Shown here piece after piece: positions 11,700 through 24,076 of a stretch of DNA of 64,000 nucleotides. The position numbers and the translations under genes are program-made. The notes under the pieces were generated by a model. It had not been told where the DNA came from. It worked only from the letters and a program-made list of their open reading frames with translations, and made no database searches. The DNA is from Eutreptiella sp. 'Long Island Sound 2002' (Eukaryota > Euglenozoa > Euglenophyceae > Eutreptiales > Eutreptiaceae): the NCBI GenBank assembly GCA_964036045.1, contig OZ038381.1, positions 155,886,352 through 155,950,351 of the forward strand, written 5' to 3'. Position 1 is the stretch's first letter, and every line of letters starts with the position of its first letter.

Positions 11700-14600
11700 A
11701 GTTGGTGAGCTTACACCCCTGAATGTGGAATACACATATTCACAATTGTGTGCTTGAGCTCCAAACAATGATACCCGCACTAACAATGTCTAACCTAGCA
11801 TTCCCTTGCCCACGTACCCGAACCAGCATATCGTCCCTCTGATGCACATGTTCTAACGGCTGGTGAATAGTGCCAGACAATACACTGTGAGAAAAGTAGA
11901 TAGCGCTTGTATTTTATTGGTTAGTGCCTGTATTGGGCGGCTATCTTGTTCGCTAGTGACAAATGAACCCGCAACCTTTCTTTGGGCCATTTCAACATAT
12001 CCTCTGAGGGCGTTCTCCATTGCTGTGCAATAAAATGTAGTGCTCCAAAGAGCTTTTCGCGGCAGGGGGGGGGGTTGCTGAATTTTCGTTCACTTGATTC
12101 AATGTGCAATGTGCAGTCCAAACGGTAATGTTTTGTATGCCAAACCATTTTTGTCATTGCTGAAAATTTGTAGGAAGGTCCAATGAAACCACGTCAATTT
12201 GCCCAAGAGGTCACGTTTTGCCTCCTGATTGGGGAAGCTTTGCACCCTGGGGTTGCAGTCCATAAATTGCATGTGCTTATGTTCCACAGGTTTTTCTACA
12301 CCTTGTCACTCTTCCTTCAATCTAGTGCATTTTTTCCACTTTATTGCATGTCTGACGTATTGTGTGGTAGTTGAGTTCCATTGAAAGCAGTCAGGTTTGA
12401 ATCTGGGATTTTCAATCTTTGCAAGTGCACATCATTTAATGATGTCGGAATTGGACTGCCTTTGCACCTTCATCAGCTGTCAAAAGCCAAAGGGCCACAT
12501 TGAAGAAATACTGCCGTGCAATTGGTGGGCACCACATAGGTTCTGGTTGAGGCATTGTACGCATCATAAAGAGAAATTGCAGAATGTACACACAATGCGT
12601 GGGACTGCCACAACATGACATACATTTGACTACAGGACATACTCATGGGCCCCTTGGCAGCAAACAGCAATGGATGGAATCTTGAGTTTGGCAAGGGGTG
12701 CATGCACGCCTACAGAGGAACTTCACAGAGGCAATCGCACCCAACCATATGCGACAGACGTAAAAGGAGAGCAAAGGAGAGCGTGTTTATGCTCATGTGA
12801 ATGGCATATTTCTCCGTTTTCAGGTGTGACTGAGTTAGACTTGCATAATTTGTGTCATAGATCAGCAAACCACCAACGTTGCACATTCATGGCAACCATC
12901 AGAGCCAGATCCAATTCAAGTCATTTCCAGTCCGCTACTGTTCTGGCGTACCATGGCCTAGACAAGGGGTGGATTGGACGGACGGTGAGGGCATGACAAC
13001 AACGGGAATTTTAACTTGCAACCGGACATCCGGGCTAAAACCATATCCCAACAATTGTGCCCCTCGCTCTCTCAAGGGTTCATATCGTCAGCAAGCCCCA
13101 CCAGTGATGCATGGCATCCCATATTCCTCACCGAGAGGCGAGGTATTGGAGTCAGAAATCACTGCACTGTGGTGTCCAACAGCTCAGAACCCCTTTAGCA
13201 ACCTCCAACCAGAATCTGCATGAAAACTGACGAAATCAGCAGCTGTCCTCCATTTCTTGCTCAACGACATTGTATTGGTAAAGGGTTACAACGTAACACC
13301 GAGAAATGCCGGTCAAGAGCAAAGAGCAGGTCGCGGTGATGTAATGACGAAGTAAAGCATTTCAGTGATGGAGAGGGAGGGATTCAGCCTCCCCAACCCA
13401 AACTTTGCGGCTCTCTTAGGCAAAGGCTTGTGCTGACCTTGCCCATGCCATGGCGGGAGCTGCCACCACAGGACAGTAACGGGCCTCTTTGGCCCATTCG
13501 TTTCCAGACAGTGGCGTGCAAATCCTGTGCCGATCTGGGGATCCCCTGTGCTGTCGTTCGACGCGCCCCGCAATCTGAGCACCCCAGAGGTCACGCTTCC
13601 ACGCTTGGTTGTGTTCCACTGTTCCCACATGACCCTGCGTCCAATGCAGCCCTCAGCCTTTAACAACCCCGTGCATCCCTCGACCCCGTGCAACCGTCGA
13701 TCCCTCCATCCCCTGCTGCAGAATCTCTCCAAGCAACCCTTCCAACTATCCACAACTCCGTGCAGCTTTCTATGCCCTCTACAGCCCCCACAGTAGTCCA
13801 TTACGGCTTCTATCCTCCGACAATCTTCAACTACCCCATTTTACCAGCAGCAGCAAAGCAGGAAGATGAACCGAACCAGTGCCGAATGTTGTGTGGACAG
13901 GGCGTTGCCTGGCCTTACGGAGGACGATGATGGTCACCCTCCGGAATCGCTCAGGGAAGAGCCACAGTCATCAACAGCATCATCAAAAGCAAAACATTGC
14001 TTGGAGAATGAGCAGGGAGCGGGGGGTCCGAAATCGCAAACCCCCTATTCCCCAGCACCCCAGAACACCCCCTCAGGAAACATGGCATCCACAATGGGAG
14101 CTGGGACTATCACGTATTGCTGCGTACCAACCCCCCACATGTGTGGAGCCCCTTACCCTCCCCAAAACGACACCGGCGAACGGACAGGTCTGCAGGCAGA
14201 GGCGCATTGAGGACTGCAAATGCCTTGTGTTTGGCAGTCAATGCCCGTGCTAAGGGGGTGGGGGTGAGGTGGGAGCAATAGCCACGGTGCCACACTTGTT
14301 GTGGCAGCATGGCAGCCTCACTTCCAATTCCCGCCTGAACAGACCGTTGTTCCTTGTTTGATGCAGTTGACTGCATTTGGCCGCTTGCAGGACCCTTTCT
14401 GTTATGATCTCTGATGCAGGTGTACATCCATCTGTTTAGCTACACCCTGCACAAGTGGGCCATGTATTGGGGCTGAGGAACCATGTGTACACAAAGCGCA
14501 GTTCTCGCCGTGTGGCACACAATAAACTGCGCAGTAGCGCCTGACCAAACAGAACCCATTGTGCAGACCAAATCCCGTCTGGAGGATTGGGGGGTCGTGA

Positions 14601-15170
14601 GGGGCGGGGCACTTGGTCTGCTCATTGACTTCCGGGGCCCTGAACAGCTCGAGGCGATCCTGCGCCAAGCAGCTTTGCCCGGGATTCAGATGTTTGGGCC
14701 ACGGACAGCGCAAAGCCGGAACCCCCTTCCGAAACCCTGAGTACAACAGCAGCGGAGGGTCCAGGGAAGCAGAGAAACAATGGCCGCGTGTGCATGAAAC
14801 CCCCTGTCTGCATCCGCCTTCCGCAGTCTGAGAGGGCACCAAATACCATTCAGAGCCAGGGCTCCAACACAACACTGCCAGTTCATGTACGTCAACAGAG
14901 GCCAATGCTGTGACTGGCCAACCCGTGGCGATTCACCATCATCTACCACGAACCGCCACCGGGTCACTGTAATCCTACCACCTGAAACAATGGGCTGCGC
15001 AAAGAACCGAACGTAGGCATCCTGCATCCACGTCGATTACGGACATGGCGACTTCGCACCCACCAAGACCATGAGGGCAGAACTGGCTTGAGCATCTGCA
15101 CCACCCCCGCCTTCAGCAGCGCATGGGGCATGGGAGGTCTCCGGCCCCGACCTGCTGTCTGCAAAAAACT
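11700..15170. other. Intergenic region without a supportable gene
   Basis: Only short overlapping frames on both strands. An HHxxHQQ-type composition at 13.9-14.1 kb and a cysteine-rich frame at 14.4-14.9 kb (minus) have no recognisable domain. A minus-strand stretch at 14.69-15.03 kb reads like protein (YVRFFAQPIVSG, then TVTRWRFVVDDGES) and has a possible acceptor TTTCAG inside it. It is too isolated to call. Confidence 0.45.
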
Positions 15171-15179
15171 ATTGTCAGT

Positions 15180-18100
15180 TCATGAGACCTGCGCAGGGGC
15201 CGCCTCCTTGAAGACCTCGAGTAATTCTTGGGCCAGGGCCATGGAGGAGGCTACGAACACACTGCGGCCCATAATGTCGAAGGGGCCGCCGGACGGGTCC
15301 AGGACGACGCCCCCGGCCTCTTCTATGAGAAGCTGAGCGCCGGCGAAATCCCAGATTTTGGGCCCAGAATTGAGCTCCCATGAGCCCTGTGCAACAGAGC
15401 CAGTGGGACAAAGGCCGGGCTGCGCCGAGAGGTGCACGGGATTCGGTCCTGTTGCTTGACCCTCTTCGCTGGCACACAGCGGACGCAGGGCTGCCCCCTC
15501 TGCATGTCCCCCACCTGCAGCGCCCCACCCCCACCCCCGCCCCCAATGGGGAGCTGTGGTGAAGAGGATGACCTCTGACGAGCCCCACTGGTCTCAAGAC
15601 CCACAAAGCGCATCCTGTGGTCCGGTAGCTCGGCCGCGACCTCACGCACCACGTCTCGGACTGCGGACCACGGCCCATTTGTCTCTAACGGCTGCAATGA
15701 TCCTTGCGTCAGCTGCCAATGTGGCGCACTGCACACCACATACTGTGCCCACAGCACATTCCGTGCCCTCTACACATGGCATACAACACACTGTGCCCTT
15801 TGCATTCTGCACACTGACTACTGTGCCCCGCGCACTCTTTAGGGCATAGGACAGCGTTTTGTACAGCACAGAATTTTGGGCAAAAGCAGGGATTTGCAGT
15901 GAAGACGCGGAACTCTACATATTCGGCAGAAGCTGATCGCATCGCTTGTGCTTCATGCAAGACAATGTCAGGGCACAACTGCAGGGGGTGGGGCGCAGCA
16001 GTTGGCACCCGTTTCCAATTTTGAGTGTGTCTTTTGGCAAAGACATCCATTTGTCACTTGTTGGATGCAGGTGTCGTTCGATGTGTGCCCAGCCAGTTCT
16101 GCAGCGTTCCCTTCGAAAGCAGGTGTCTCAAAAACGGGAAAGACATTTCTGTTTTTCAGTAGGAAAGTCTACAGACCCTTGGCGATTAACAGTTCACCGC
16201 TGGCAGTTGATTATGGATCCTTGACTGACCTTTTTTGGTGGTTCAACGCCGGCGAACCAATTTTTTTTTCATGTTTTTCAGAGGGGAAGTGCTGCTGGGA
16301 AGAAGGTCTCCAAGAAAATAATCAGATAGTGGCCCAGGCTGGGCGTGCCCAAACCAGGACTGCACACTGGCGCAGAGCTGGTGGGAGAGGGACACTGCAC
16401 GCTGCATGCTACACAGTGCACACAGCATTCGCCCCGTTCACTTTGCTCTGTGTAGTGTGCACGATTCTGCACACTGCCTTTTGTGTACTCAGCGCTGTGC
16501 CCATTGCACATCACACGCTTTGCACATTGCACTCTACACACCACCCTCGGCAGGTGGGTCTCCAGGGAGGACCTGTTCGAAATACGCGTCCACTTTCCCC
16601 GAGGCTACTGCGGCAACATTCATGCCACAAGAGCCAGCCATGCGCACACTGCGCACTTGCCTCCGCATCAGCCCTGCCAAGCAGCCTGTCGTGTGGGCGA
16701 TGGTCTGCTCGTCGCGCCGATAGCCCACCTACAGACATTCGGGGAAAGAGCAAGATTGGGCAGGACGCCCGACCAAGTTCTAGTGTCACCAAATCAGCAC
16801 CGGCCGGCAACAGCGAGCTGACAGCCGCCATTGTGTAATGGCCAACAGGCGGGTAGGGGGTGGGCAATGGGGCGGCTGTTATCAAACAAATGTCATGATA
16901 TTGTGGTTCAGAGTGACAGCAACGTGAGATGCCATGGAGATGACACAACCCTCCGGGTTCGCTACCTTGTGTACTGGCGGGCCACTGTGTCCGGTCGTGG
17001 GGCCTGGCAGTGAGGCTGCACGCAGCAATAGCTCCTGTCCGGGGATCAGCAGTCGATCCTCGCTGAATTCATTCCATTAACTCCAGGGGCTTGGCATGTG
17101 CTCAATTTTCCCTGTTACCAGGGAAGGAGAACCATGGAGGCACTCGGACAGAGAGACACCCTCCCATGACCCGAGCAACCACGTCCCATGGCCACCTCCG
17201 TGCAGAGACTGGGAGACAAGGCACCGCGGAGGTGCTATGCATTGTGCCAGTGAAACTAGCATAGGCTTATGGGGGGGGGGGGCATCTGCTGCAAGCAAAA
17301 TGTGCAAATAGGTAACAGCGGTCCCCAGCCCATGCCCTCTGCTTCTGCCGCAGCTGTTGTGGACAGGCACACACACACGCACGCATGCACGCACACACAC
17401 ACACACACACTCTCTCTCCCTCTCTCTTTCTCTCTCTCTGCGCAGCAGACAGCACACACCTCCATGACAACCACCGACTCGCCGACTGTTTTGGTGCCAG
17501 ATGTATGGATGGGGCCTTCATACCGTGGGCTCTTCGTAAAAGCCCCACGGCCTTTGACTGCCCAATACATTTCGTTGCCAATGGGATTGTACGTCACACA
17601 GACGTGGGCCTGACAGACAGCACAGCTCAAGAGTGAGTGGCGGGACCGGGCGGGGGGTTCCTTCCCCAGATAGTGGAACTTTTTCCAGGAGCATACTACC
17701 CCCCTTCCAGTGGGTACAAAAAGGATGTTTCCAATATTTCAGGGCCCCGTGTGTGCACCGATAGCAAAAATGTCCCTCGCCTCATACCGTGGACCCCCCC
17801 CTCCAAGAAAAAACACACACAAAATGCAAAACACTGCAGCTCAACATGACTTTAGATAGTTCAAAGGCAATGTGCATGAGTGCACCCGGGAAGGATCCCA
17901 AAAACATGCAACATATATGCACGCGGCACTCATGTGCACTGGTCACTGCTGTCGTGCACAAAACCACTCAAAAGAGGGAGCACACCTCCTTAACCTCCCT
18001 TGCCCAAGCAGATGCTTCCGCCACCGTCTGCAGCTGCCACAGCAGTGCGGCACCAGACGCTCTGTTTAAGGAGGCACTGGATCTCCCGAAAGTGGCTGCT

Positions 18101-21100
18101 CCTCGGCAATTAGCAGTAACCCTTACAATTCAAAAGGGGGGGGCTGAGCAGGATTGCATTTGAAAGGGGGTATGTGCCATAAAAGCTGAAAGCCAAAAGA
18201 GTCTGCCGGTTGGTACTTCGGGGTGTATGCACGTGTTCGCTGTTTGAGGAGGGAATCCTCCACGGGTGGGCCGTCTCCTCGCTTTTAGACGCAACCCCCC
18301 CTCCCCAGTAGAAGTGGGCCGAAGGCGCCCGGGGGGGGGGGAGGCTGGCCGGTGAGGAGGGCTTCTCTAGGGGACTAGCTAGTCGCTACTAGTTGCTAAG
18401 GGGGGGGGGGGGCTAGGGGAGAGGGTTAGCAGAGGTCTAGTCCAGTCTGGCAGAGACGCAGTGGCCTAAGGGGTTACTCTATGACAACAGAGGCCTCCAA
18501 TCTACCTCCTCACCAGTGCAATGGTGGTTGTAGGCGCTCACACCCCTTGCCTGGGGAGGGCCGTATATATATGCTGTTCTCTCCGACACGGCCCGTCACA
18601 CCGGAGAGCAGCTGGGTGCCTGGCCTCCCTAACCCCAACTCAAGGGGCCACGCAACAAAGCGTGGATTGAGAGTCCCTAACCCCAACTCAAGGGGCCACG
18701 CAACAAGCGTGGGAAAGAGAGACAGGAAAGAAAGAAAGAAAGAACGTTGTACCGCGTTCACCCTTGAAAGAATTTGGCGCGGCACTTGGGCCGGGGTTTT
18801 GCTCCAAATGCAGGATCTTCACTTCGCAACAACCGACATTTGTATAGCTTCCCGTCTTGCTAATCTTCCGCTGGAAAGCACTTCGCAACAAAAGACATTT
18901 GTATAGCACCTCGTCTTGCTAAGCTCGCGCTCAAAAGCACTGATCAAAAGTGGCTACCTCAAAATCAATAGTGGCGACCTCACCCGTGCCTTCTTGGGGG
19001 CCCGCAAGTGGGCGGAAATGCTACCTAACCCCTGCATTCTCGGGGTCTCCAGCAAAGGGGACAAAATCAAAATTGACCACCTCAGCCCTGTCTTCTTGGG
19101 GGCCCGCAAGTGGGCGGAAATGCTACCTAACCCCTGCATTCTCGGGGGTCCCCAGCAAAGGGGACAAAATTTTCAGGCGCCTTCGGTGCCACCCTATGTA
19201 TGGCCCGTAGCCATTGACCCTTGGTAACTAAGTGGGCCCGGAGGGCAGGGAGGGGGGGGGGAGTCACGTACCCGAACCGAGGAGATGGCCCCCCCGTGGA
19301 ATCCTCTACTCGTGGACAAGTGGGTTGGTTGCCAACCCGTTGGGTTAGGGTTGAAGAGGGCGGGTTCAAAAAAACTGCGAGGTGGGCAGCCTGTTGGGCT
19401 ACCTACTAGCCGGGGGAACACTATTTCTACTGCATGAGAGGGGGACAGTTGTCCTGCTGCTTACAAAGGCTGCTTCTGCCCCTTTGCGTACCTGCCGCCA
19501 AGAAGGAGTGGGAGGGAGGAACGATGCAAATTGGTGTGTGAAAAACGCACTGTCCAAAACGGGGGGCAGGGGGAAGTCTATGGGCAAGGGCTCACGCTGT
19601 TATCCATTGCTACGCCATTTAGGCGCCGCCCTGCAGTCCGTGCAGCTGTGCAATGGCCCACACACCTCCTTGTTCACCAGATACGTCACCAGAATGCACG
19701 TCCATGGCCAACGATGCACAAAGTTCGTAGTTCCATCCACAGGATCGATTGTCCACGTGGGAGCATCCGTAAGGACGTATTTCTCAGCTGCAGTCTCCTC
19801 CCCGATGATGGCGTGTTGTGGGAATCGACCTCGGATGCGGCTCGTGATGATCTGCACAGCCCAAGGGAGGCAGGATGTCGTGCGGAGCCTGGGCCGATCG
19901 CCCAGCACCCTTTGAAATCCCTGATGCCCCGATTGTGAGACCGATCAACCCTCGCGTCCCATACTCCGGGTAGCAGTCTCCAACGACGCCCTCCAGGAAC
20001 GAATCTGCGTCTGACACAGACAGCCGTTCTATGACTAGGCCCAGTGGCCTGAATTGATTTTCCTGTGTCTTGCCCTTAGCCGCGCCCTTTCCATCTACTT
20101 TGGGTTCAGCCTGCAATGAAACTTGGTTAACCACCAACCGCTGACAGTGAGGGAGCTTACCACACCGCACGCACCGCGCATGGCACCGCATGTGCACCGC
20201 GCGCTCAACCGGGAATTTTCAGGGTGGCAGGGACGTGGAGGCCTAAAGGGTCAGCATACAACAGCGGTGGCCTCCACTCCACCTCGGCGCCCTATCCCGC
20301 AGCCACGGCAGACGGGCTCACCGAAGGCGCAGTTACAGGGCCGGTGAGGTGCTGAGAAAAAGCACAAGGGGAAGGTATAACAGTGCCGTGTGAACAAGCG
20401 ACAAATGCAACGCCCAAAAGTGAGCGCACTGTGCATCGCACCGCGCAGTAGGCTCCCTCAGTGACGCCTGTCTATTCCCTGCCGTCAGGTACCACACTTA
20501 GCTAAAATGCAACGGAAAGAACTACTTCTTTATTCCCGCTAGCGACAGCCTGTGGAACGTGGTCGCATGGTGTGTGCGCTCCCTCGTTCGCCTACGGGGT
20601 GGTGAATTCTCTGTCACCCGTTGTGCATTGGCCTCTTCGAGTCCTTGCTCTGGTGCTCACATGTTTGGGAAGGTCCCCAAACAGCAACTACGCTGGCAGG
20701 GGGCGCTACGTGCAGCCCACGAGAATTGCAGGTCGATCACCAAAAAATGCCAGAACCAGCAAAGATGCACCACTCCGGGGAGTCCAATGGTCCTGGGGGC
20801 CCAGAACAAGTCCCTGCGTACTGCACAGCTCGCGGTCCCGACTCTCTGGGACCCCGGACTGTATGCGGTGGTTGCTCTGTCTGGTCCTGCGGCAGATGTT
20901 GGACATGCGAAACACGCATCGGGGTGCAGTACCATACCAACAGTCCTTCACGTGACTCCGGCTAAATGGGTTTCCTGCAGCTGGAGGTTGGCTGGAATGC
21001 ACTATCCAACAGCCCGTTGTGGGGACAGATACACTTTGAAGGTCAGATACACTTTGAAGTTGAGGGATTGGGAGTGTTGTGCAGCACATGCGCCGTGGGC

Positions 21101-21685
21101 AAAGGCGGCCAAGGGATGGGCGTTATGACAGAGAGGAGGGGAGAGGCACAATAGTGGGGGGGTGGGGGGGGGGGGCTGTCATAATGTCCAGCATCTGGCT
21201 TGTCTTGCCGACCCCTTGCGGGAGCCCATGCCTGGAATTATCTGCCATAGCAGAATGGGACTTGGGCATGGAAGTGCTTGACATCGCTAAAGCGAATGGA
21301 TGGGGACAAAAGTCGGGGCTGTTTCGGGAACAAAACTCTTGTGGCACGCCTCAGCAACAAAATTACCCGTGGCCTTGGGGGTGAGCTGCATGAGGCTTCA
21401 CCATCCTCCATCTTCCAACGCTTTCCACAATTCCCCTGTATCTCTCCTCTCCATTTCACCGGTGCACCAGTTCCCCTGACATTCTACACTTCCCTCAATG
21501 GCAACCTTTTCAGACTCCTGGTCAGTGACAGTGACAAGATCCGCTGCCCCACTCTTTGTCAGCTCCACTTCACTGCGGCATACGCCCTGCCCCCAATTCT
21601 TGATCACGACCTCGCCAGCCTCTTGTGCCACCTCTTTGGCCAACTTCAAGATCTCATCCAAATCAGCGGCCTCCGAGCCTGACAT
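15180..21685 (-). CDS. Inositol monophosphatase-family phosphatase, five exons
   Basis: A Mg2+-dependent, typically Li+-sensitive phosphatase that removes phosphate from myo-inositol monophosphates; plant relatives also act on L-galactose 1-phosphate. CDS exons (minus strand, 5' to 3') are 21506-21685, 19666-19851, 17460-17609, 16573-16728 and 15180-15386. Every intron is GT-AG and phase 0. The exons code 60, 62, 50, 52 and 68 residues, 292 in all, which is normal for the family. The start is the first ATG in frame (MSGSEAADLDE). Metal-site residues are all present: GEET with E78, DPVDGTTNFVH with D96 and D99, and WDFAGA with D237. IEEAGGVVLDPSGG follows as in active members. The join of exons 2 and 3 (NKE to AHVCVTYNP) matches family spacing exactly, so no exon is missing. 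It ends in VS then TGA. The introns total 5.6 kb and carry repeats. Probably cytosolic, as no targeting peptide is seen. Confidence 0.96.
15715..15850. repeat. Degenerate TGCACAC/ACTGTGCCC repeat in phosphatase intron 4
   Basis: Repeated CACTGTGCCC, TGCACAC and TTCTGCACACTG words. They resemble the core words of the large inverted repeat at 59-60 kb. Confidence 0.6.
16390..16550. repeat. Second TGCACACTG-like block in intron 4
   Basis: TGCACACTG, CACAGTGCACAC and TTGCACATTGCAC words occur in irregular succession just downstream of the exon 4 donor site (minus strand). It is the same word family as 15715-15850 and 59.3-60.3 kb. Confidence 0.6.
17367..17441. repeat. Compound (CA)n/(CGCA)n/(CT)n microsatellite
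   Basis: It lies in intron 3, only ~20 bases beyond the exon 3 donor (minus strand). It therefore adds a purine-rich (AG/TG)n sequence to the start of the intron in the transcript. Confidence 0.9.
18462..18600 (+). repeat. Dispersed repeat, copy in phosphatase intron 2
   Basis: Matches 26975-27125 along its length: GTGGCCTAAGGGGT, then GGAGGCCTCC-like sequence, CAATGGTGGTTGT, CACACCCC and GGGGAGGGCCGTA. The order is the same and the similarity is visibly high, with small indels. It corresponds to the left part of the DNA transposon nested in the LINE at 26.88-28.09 kb. Confidence 0.7.
18627..18711. repeat. Two-copy direct repeat (~48-bp period)
   Basis: CCCTAACCCCAACTCAAGGG with GGCCACGCAACAA and GCGTGG occurs twice, at about 18627 and 18675, separated by a short linker. 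Confidence 0.85.
18818..18915. repeat. Two-copy direct repeat (~60-bp period)
   Basis: CTTCGCAACAA, GACATTTGTATAGC and CGTCTTGCTAA occur twice in the same order in intron 2. Confidence 0.8.
18962..19170. repeat. Tandem duplication of ~110 bp in intron 2
   Basis: The segment holding CTTCTTGGGGGCCCGCAAGT, GGGCGGAAATGCTACC and CAGCAAAGGGGACAAAAT is present twice head to tail with only a few differences. Confidence 0.92.
20150..20450 (+). mobile_element. Short non-autonomous element in phosphatase intron 1
   Basis: The left part (CACCGCGC words, then TTTTCAGGGTGGCA, GGCCTAAAGGGT, GGCCTCCACTCC) matches 26.88-27.03 kb. The right part (GCGCCCTATCCCGCAGCCAC, GGGCTCACC, AGCACAAGGGGAA, GCACCGCGC) matches 27.93-28.09 kb. 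In the longer element about 0.9 kb with a DDE transposase frame lies between these parts; here they adjoin. This is the expected look of an internal-deletion derivative. Exact ends and target duplication were not resolved. Confidence 0.65.
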
Positions 21686-21689
21686 GTTA

Positions 21690-22260
21690 TCCCTTTCAAC
21701 ACGGGTCACATTGAATGCCACAAAACAAGGGCAACCAACACAGTGGGATGACAGCAGACCAAAGTGTTCTTGAGGTGCTCAGCTGCGCTGCAGGTGCTCT
21801 GCAGGTGCTCAGTCCCACAAGGAGGAGGTGCCCCCCCCCTCCCTGACCATGCTGCTGGCCTGGGCCATCATCATTGATTCCAGGTGTGTGCCCATTACCA
21901 GGGGGGCCGTGATCATGGGAACCCAAGGGGTCATGGGTGCAAGGTGCACGCGCGGTGCACATTCTTTTGGCCAATTACGCAGCTCCCAGACGGCCCCTCA
22001 CAGAAAGGCCTGCAAGCAACTGGTCATCAAATCACCTCCCAATGATCCAACTGACAGCCTGCAGGCCAAAGCCCTGCAGGATCTGAAAGCCAACAAAAAA
22101 TCAATGAGACACTTCCATACACAAGTGGGAAGCTACCCAACAGGTATGGCTCTAGTGGCATAGAAAGTCAACCCACAAGAATTCCACTTTTGCACACTAC
22201 AGTTGGCACAAAGGGGGCAGGTAACCAGAATTTCTGGATCATCGACCCCTCCAACCGAGA
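21690..22260. other. 5' flank of the phosphatase gene
   Basis: About 570 bases between the phosphatase start and a LINE fragment. It contains small GCAGGTGCTC duplications (21790-21815) and a C run. The promoter must act from here or from within the repeat beyond it. No TATA-like or other clear motif was recognised. Confidence 0.4.
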
Positions 22261-22269
22261 ACTGTATTG

Positions 22270-23830
22270 TAGGCGCAAGTAAATGCCAGGCTAGTGAGGG
22301 GGCCAACCAGCCACGTCCGCGGCCCCGCAACCCCTACCCCTGGGACGAATTCGTCGGCCCCCTACCGGGAGACACGGTCCGCAACCAGCCGCGGCTCCGG
22401 CCGGGGGCCCCGCTGGGCTGGCGGTGGCCCCAGGACTTCGGCCAGGACTTGGTCACGTGGGCCAGGGCGCTAGCCTGGATGCCGGGGCCGGCGGAAGTCT
22501 ACGGGGCTGAGCTGGCCCTGGATTACAAGGCGTTTGTGGGGCGGGCGCTCCCGGCCTCCCCGGATCACCGACTGCGGGGTACGCGCCTGCCGCTTGAGGA
22601 GCGAGCCCAAGTCCTGTGCAAGGCTGCGGGCCTGATTGAGCGCCACCTAGTGGCGGGTATGCTGCTGTACGGGGCCCCACTGGGGCGTTGCCGCTCGCTC
22701 CTCCCCCTGGGGGGCCGCGTGTGCGCGGGACTGTCGGCCCGCCCGTTTTTTCGCGGCACGCCACGAGGTGATGCTGCAGCTTATGCGCCTGGCGGGCACT
22801 GCCGGGACTCGTGGGTCCGGCGCATACGGGCGCCTGCCCGCATGCGGCCGCCGCTGGGCGACCGTTTCCTCATGGATTACTTCCCCCGTCCCCTCGAGGG
22901 AGGGCCCCCCTTACTGCCGTATGCCCGGAGGCCCCCAGGGGCGCCACCCAGGAGCGTCCCACTCGCCGCCCCGCAGCGCAGCTGCCTGCCAGGGGCGTGC
23001 AGTGGCACTCAGGGTGCGCTCTGCTTGGAACATGGGGCGCCGTCATGCGCCAGGTGCAGAAGCCTGGGCTGGGGCATCAGCCGCTGCTGCCGGGCGGGCC
23101 ACGAAGGGCACACTGACCCCTCGGCGGGCCCGCGCTGTCCGCGGGTCCCGCCCCGGGCCGCCAGGTGCTCGTCCCCGAGGACCGGCGCGCAGGGGTGGCG
23201 GCGCTGTCCTCCTGGCTTGGACGGGCCCGCCCAGCCTCTCAGGCCCTCCCGGCGTCGGGCCCCCCGGCGTCTCGCCATTGCGTGCCTCCCCCAGCAGGAC
23301 GCTGGGCACCCGCCCCTCCTCTGCACTGGGGCCTGACAACGACAGACCCCCGAAACACCCAGCGCTTGACCTCCTGGCTGACCGGGGGGGCTCGGTAGAA
23401 GAGGGGCCAGTAAGCTCGCGTGGGGGGGACGCGGACCCGTTCTCCCCCCCACCATCGGCCTAGGGGGACAACCCCGGGCCGCTGCCTGCGGGCGCCGCTG
23501 ATTCTTCTCGCCCTACTGGGGCGCTGCCCGCGCCGCAGGGCTCTCCCGCCCCCCCGCTCCCCGATGTTTTTGGCCACATCTTGGCGGCCCTACGTAGCCG
23601 CGCCATGCCGCAGCGACGGTCCCCGCCTAGGGGATGGATGCAGCCCCAGCCAAAGGCCACCAGGTCAGTAGCGGACATGCTCCGCGCGCGCCCCCCTCGC
23701 GCTGCGGCCGACGCCGCGGGGAGGGGCTCCTCTGACCCAGTGGCGGACGCGCCCTCAACGCCTTCGCCACCCAAGTCCACACTGCCGCAGCGGCGACAGC
23801 ACGGCAGGGCAAGCACGGAAGAGACCTAGT
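22270..23830 (+). pseudogene. LINE ORF2 3'-end fragment, plus strand
   Basis: Plus-strand frame around 22300-22800 (WDEFVGPLPGDTV, AEVYGAELALDYKAFVGRAL, LPLEERAQVLCKAAGLIER, GRCRSLLPLGG) has the look of the post-reverse-transcriptase region of algal and dinoflagellate-type LINE ORF2 proteins. This is family recognition from memory and is not proven here. A change of frame near 23.4-23.6 kb leads to a Pro/Ala/Arg-rich tail ending at 23827. No reverse transcriptase or endonuclease motifs precede it, which fits a 5'-truncated insertion ending about 600 bp upstream of the phosphatase start. Orientation is opposite to the LINE at 24-30 kb. Confidence 0.45.
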
Positions 23831-24076
23831 CCCCTCCGGCTCGTCCCTCCAGGCCGCCGTGCAGGCACATGCGGGGGGCCTGTAGGGGATGCCACGGGCG
23901 CCTGAACTCGACTCGGCCCACCTCCCCGCCCCCCTGCCTTTGTACATAGGTACATAGGCCAGCGGACGCTAAAAGATGAATGCCCTATTTTCCCCCATTT
24001 CCCCCTATTTCCCCTTTTTTTTCTCAGGAGGTTTGCCGTTCTCTGACAGTGAAAACGATTCATTGTTCACCTCCCT

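Noticed and set aside
20559-21128. 189-codon plus-strand frame
   Set aside because: It lies in the first intron of the phosphatase, with equal shadows on the minus strand and no motif.
22453-23577. Several long Pro/Ala/Arg-rich frames on both strands
   Set aside because: High GC removes stop codons in every frame; only the plus-strand LINE-like part has family-like sequence.
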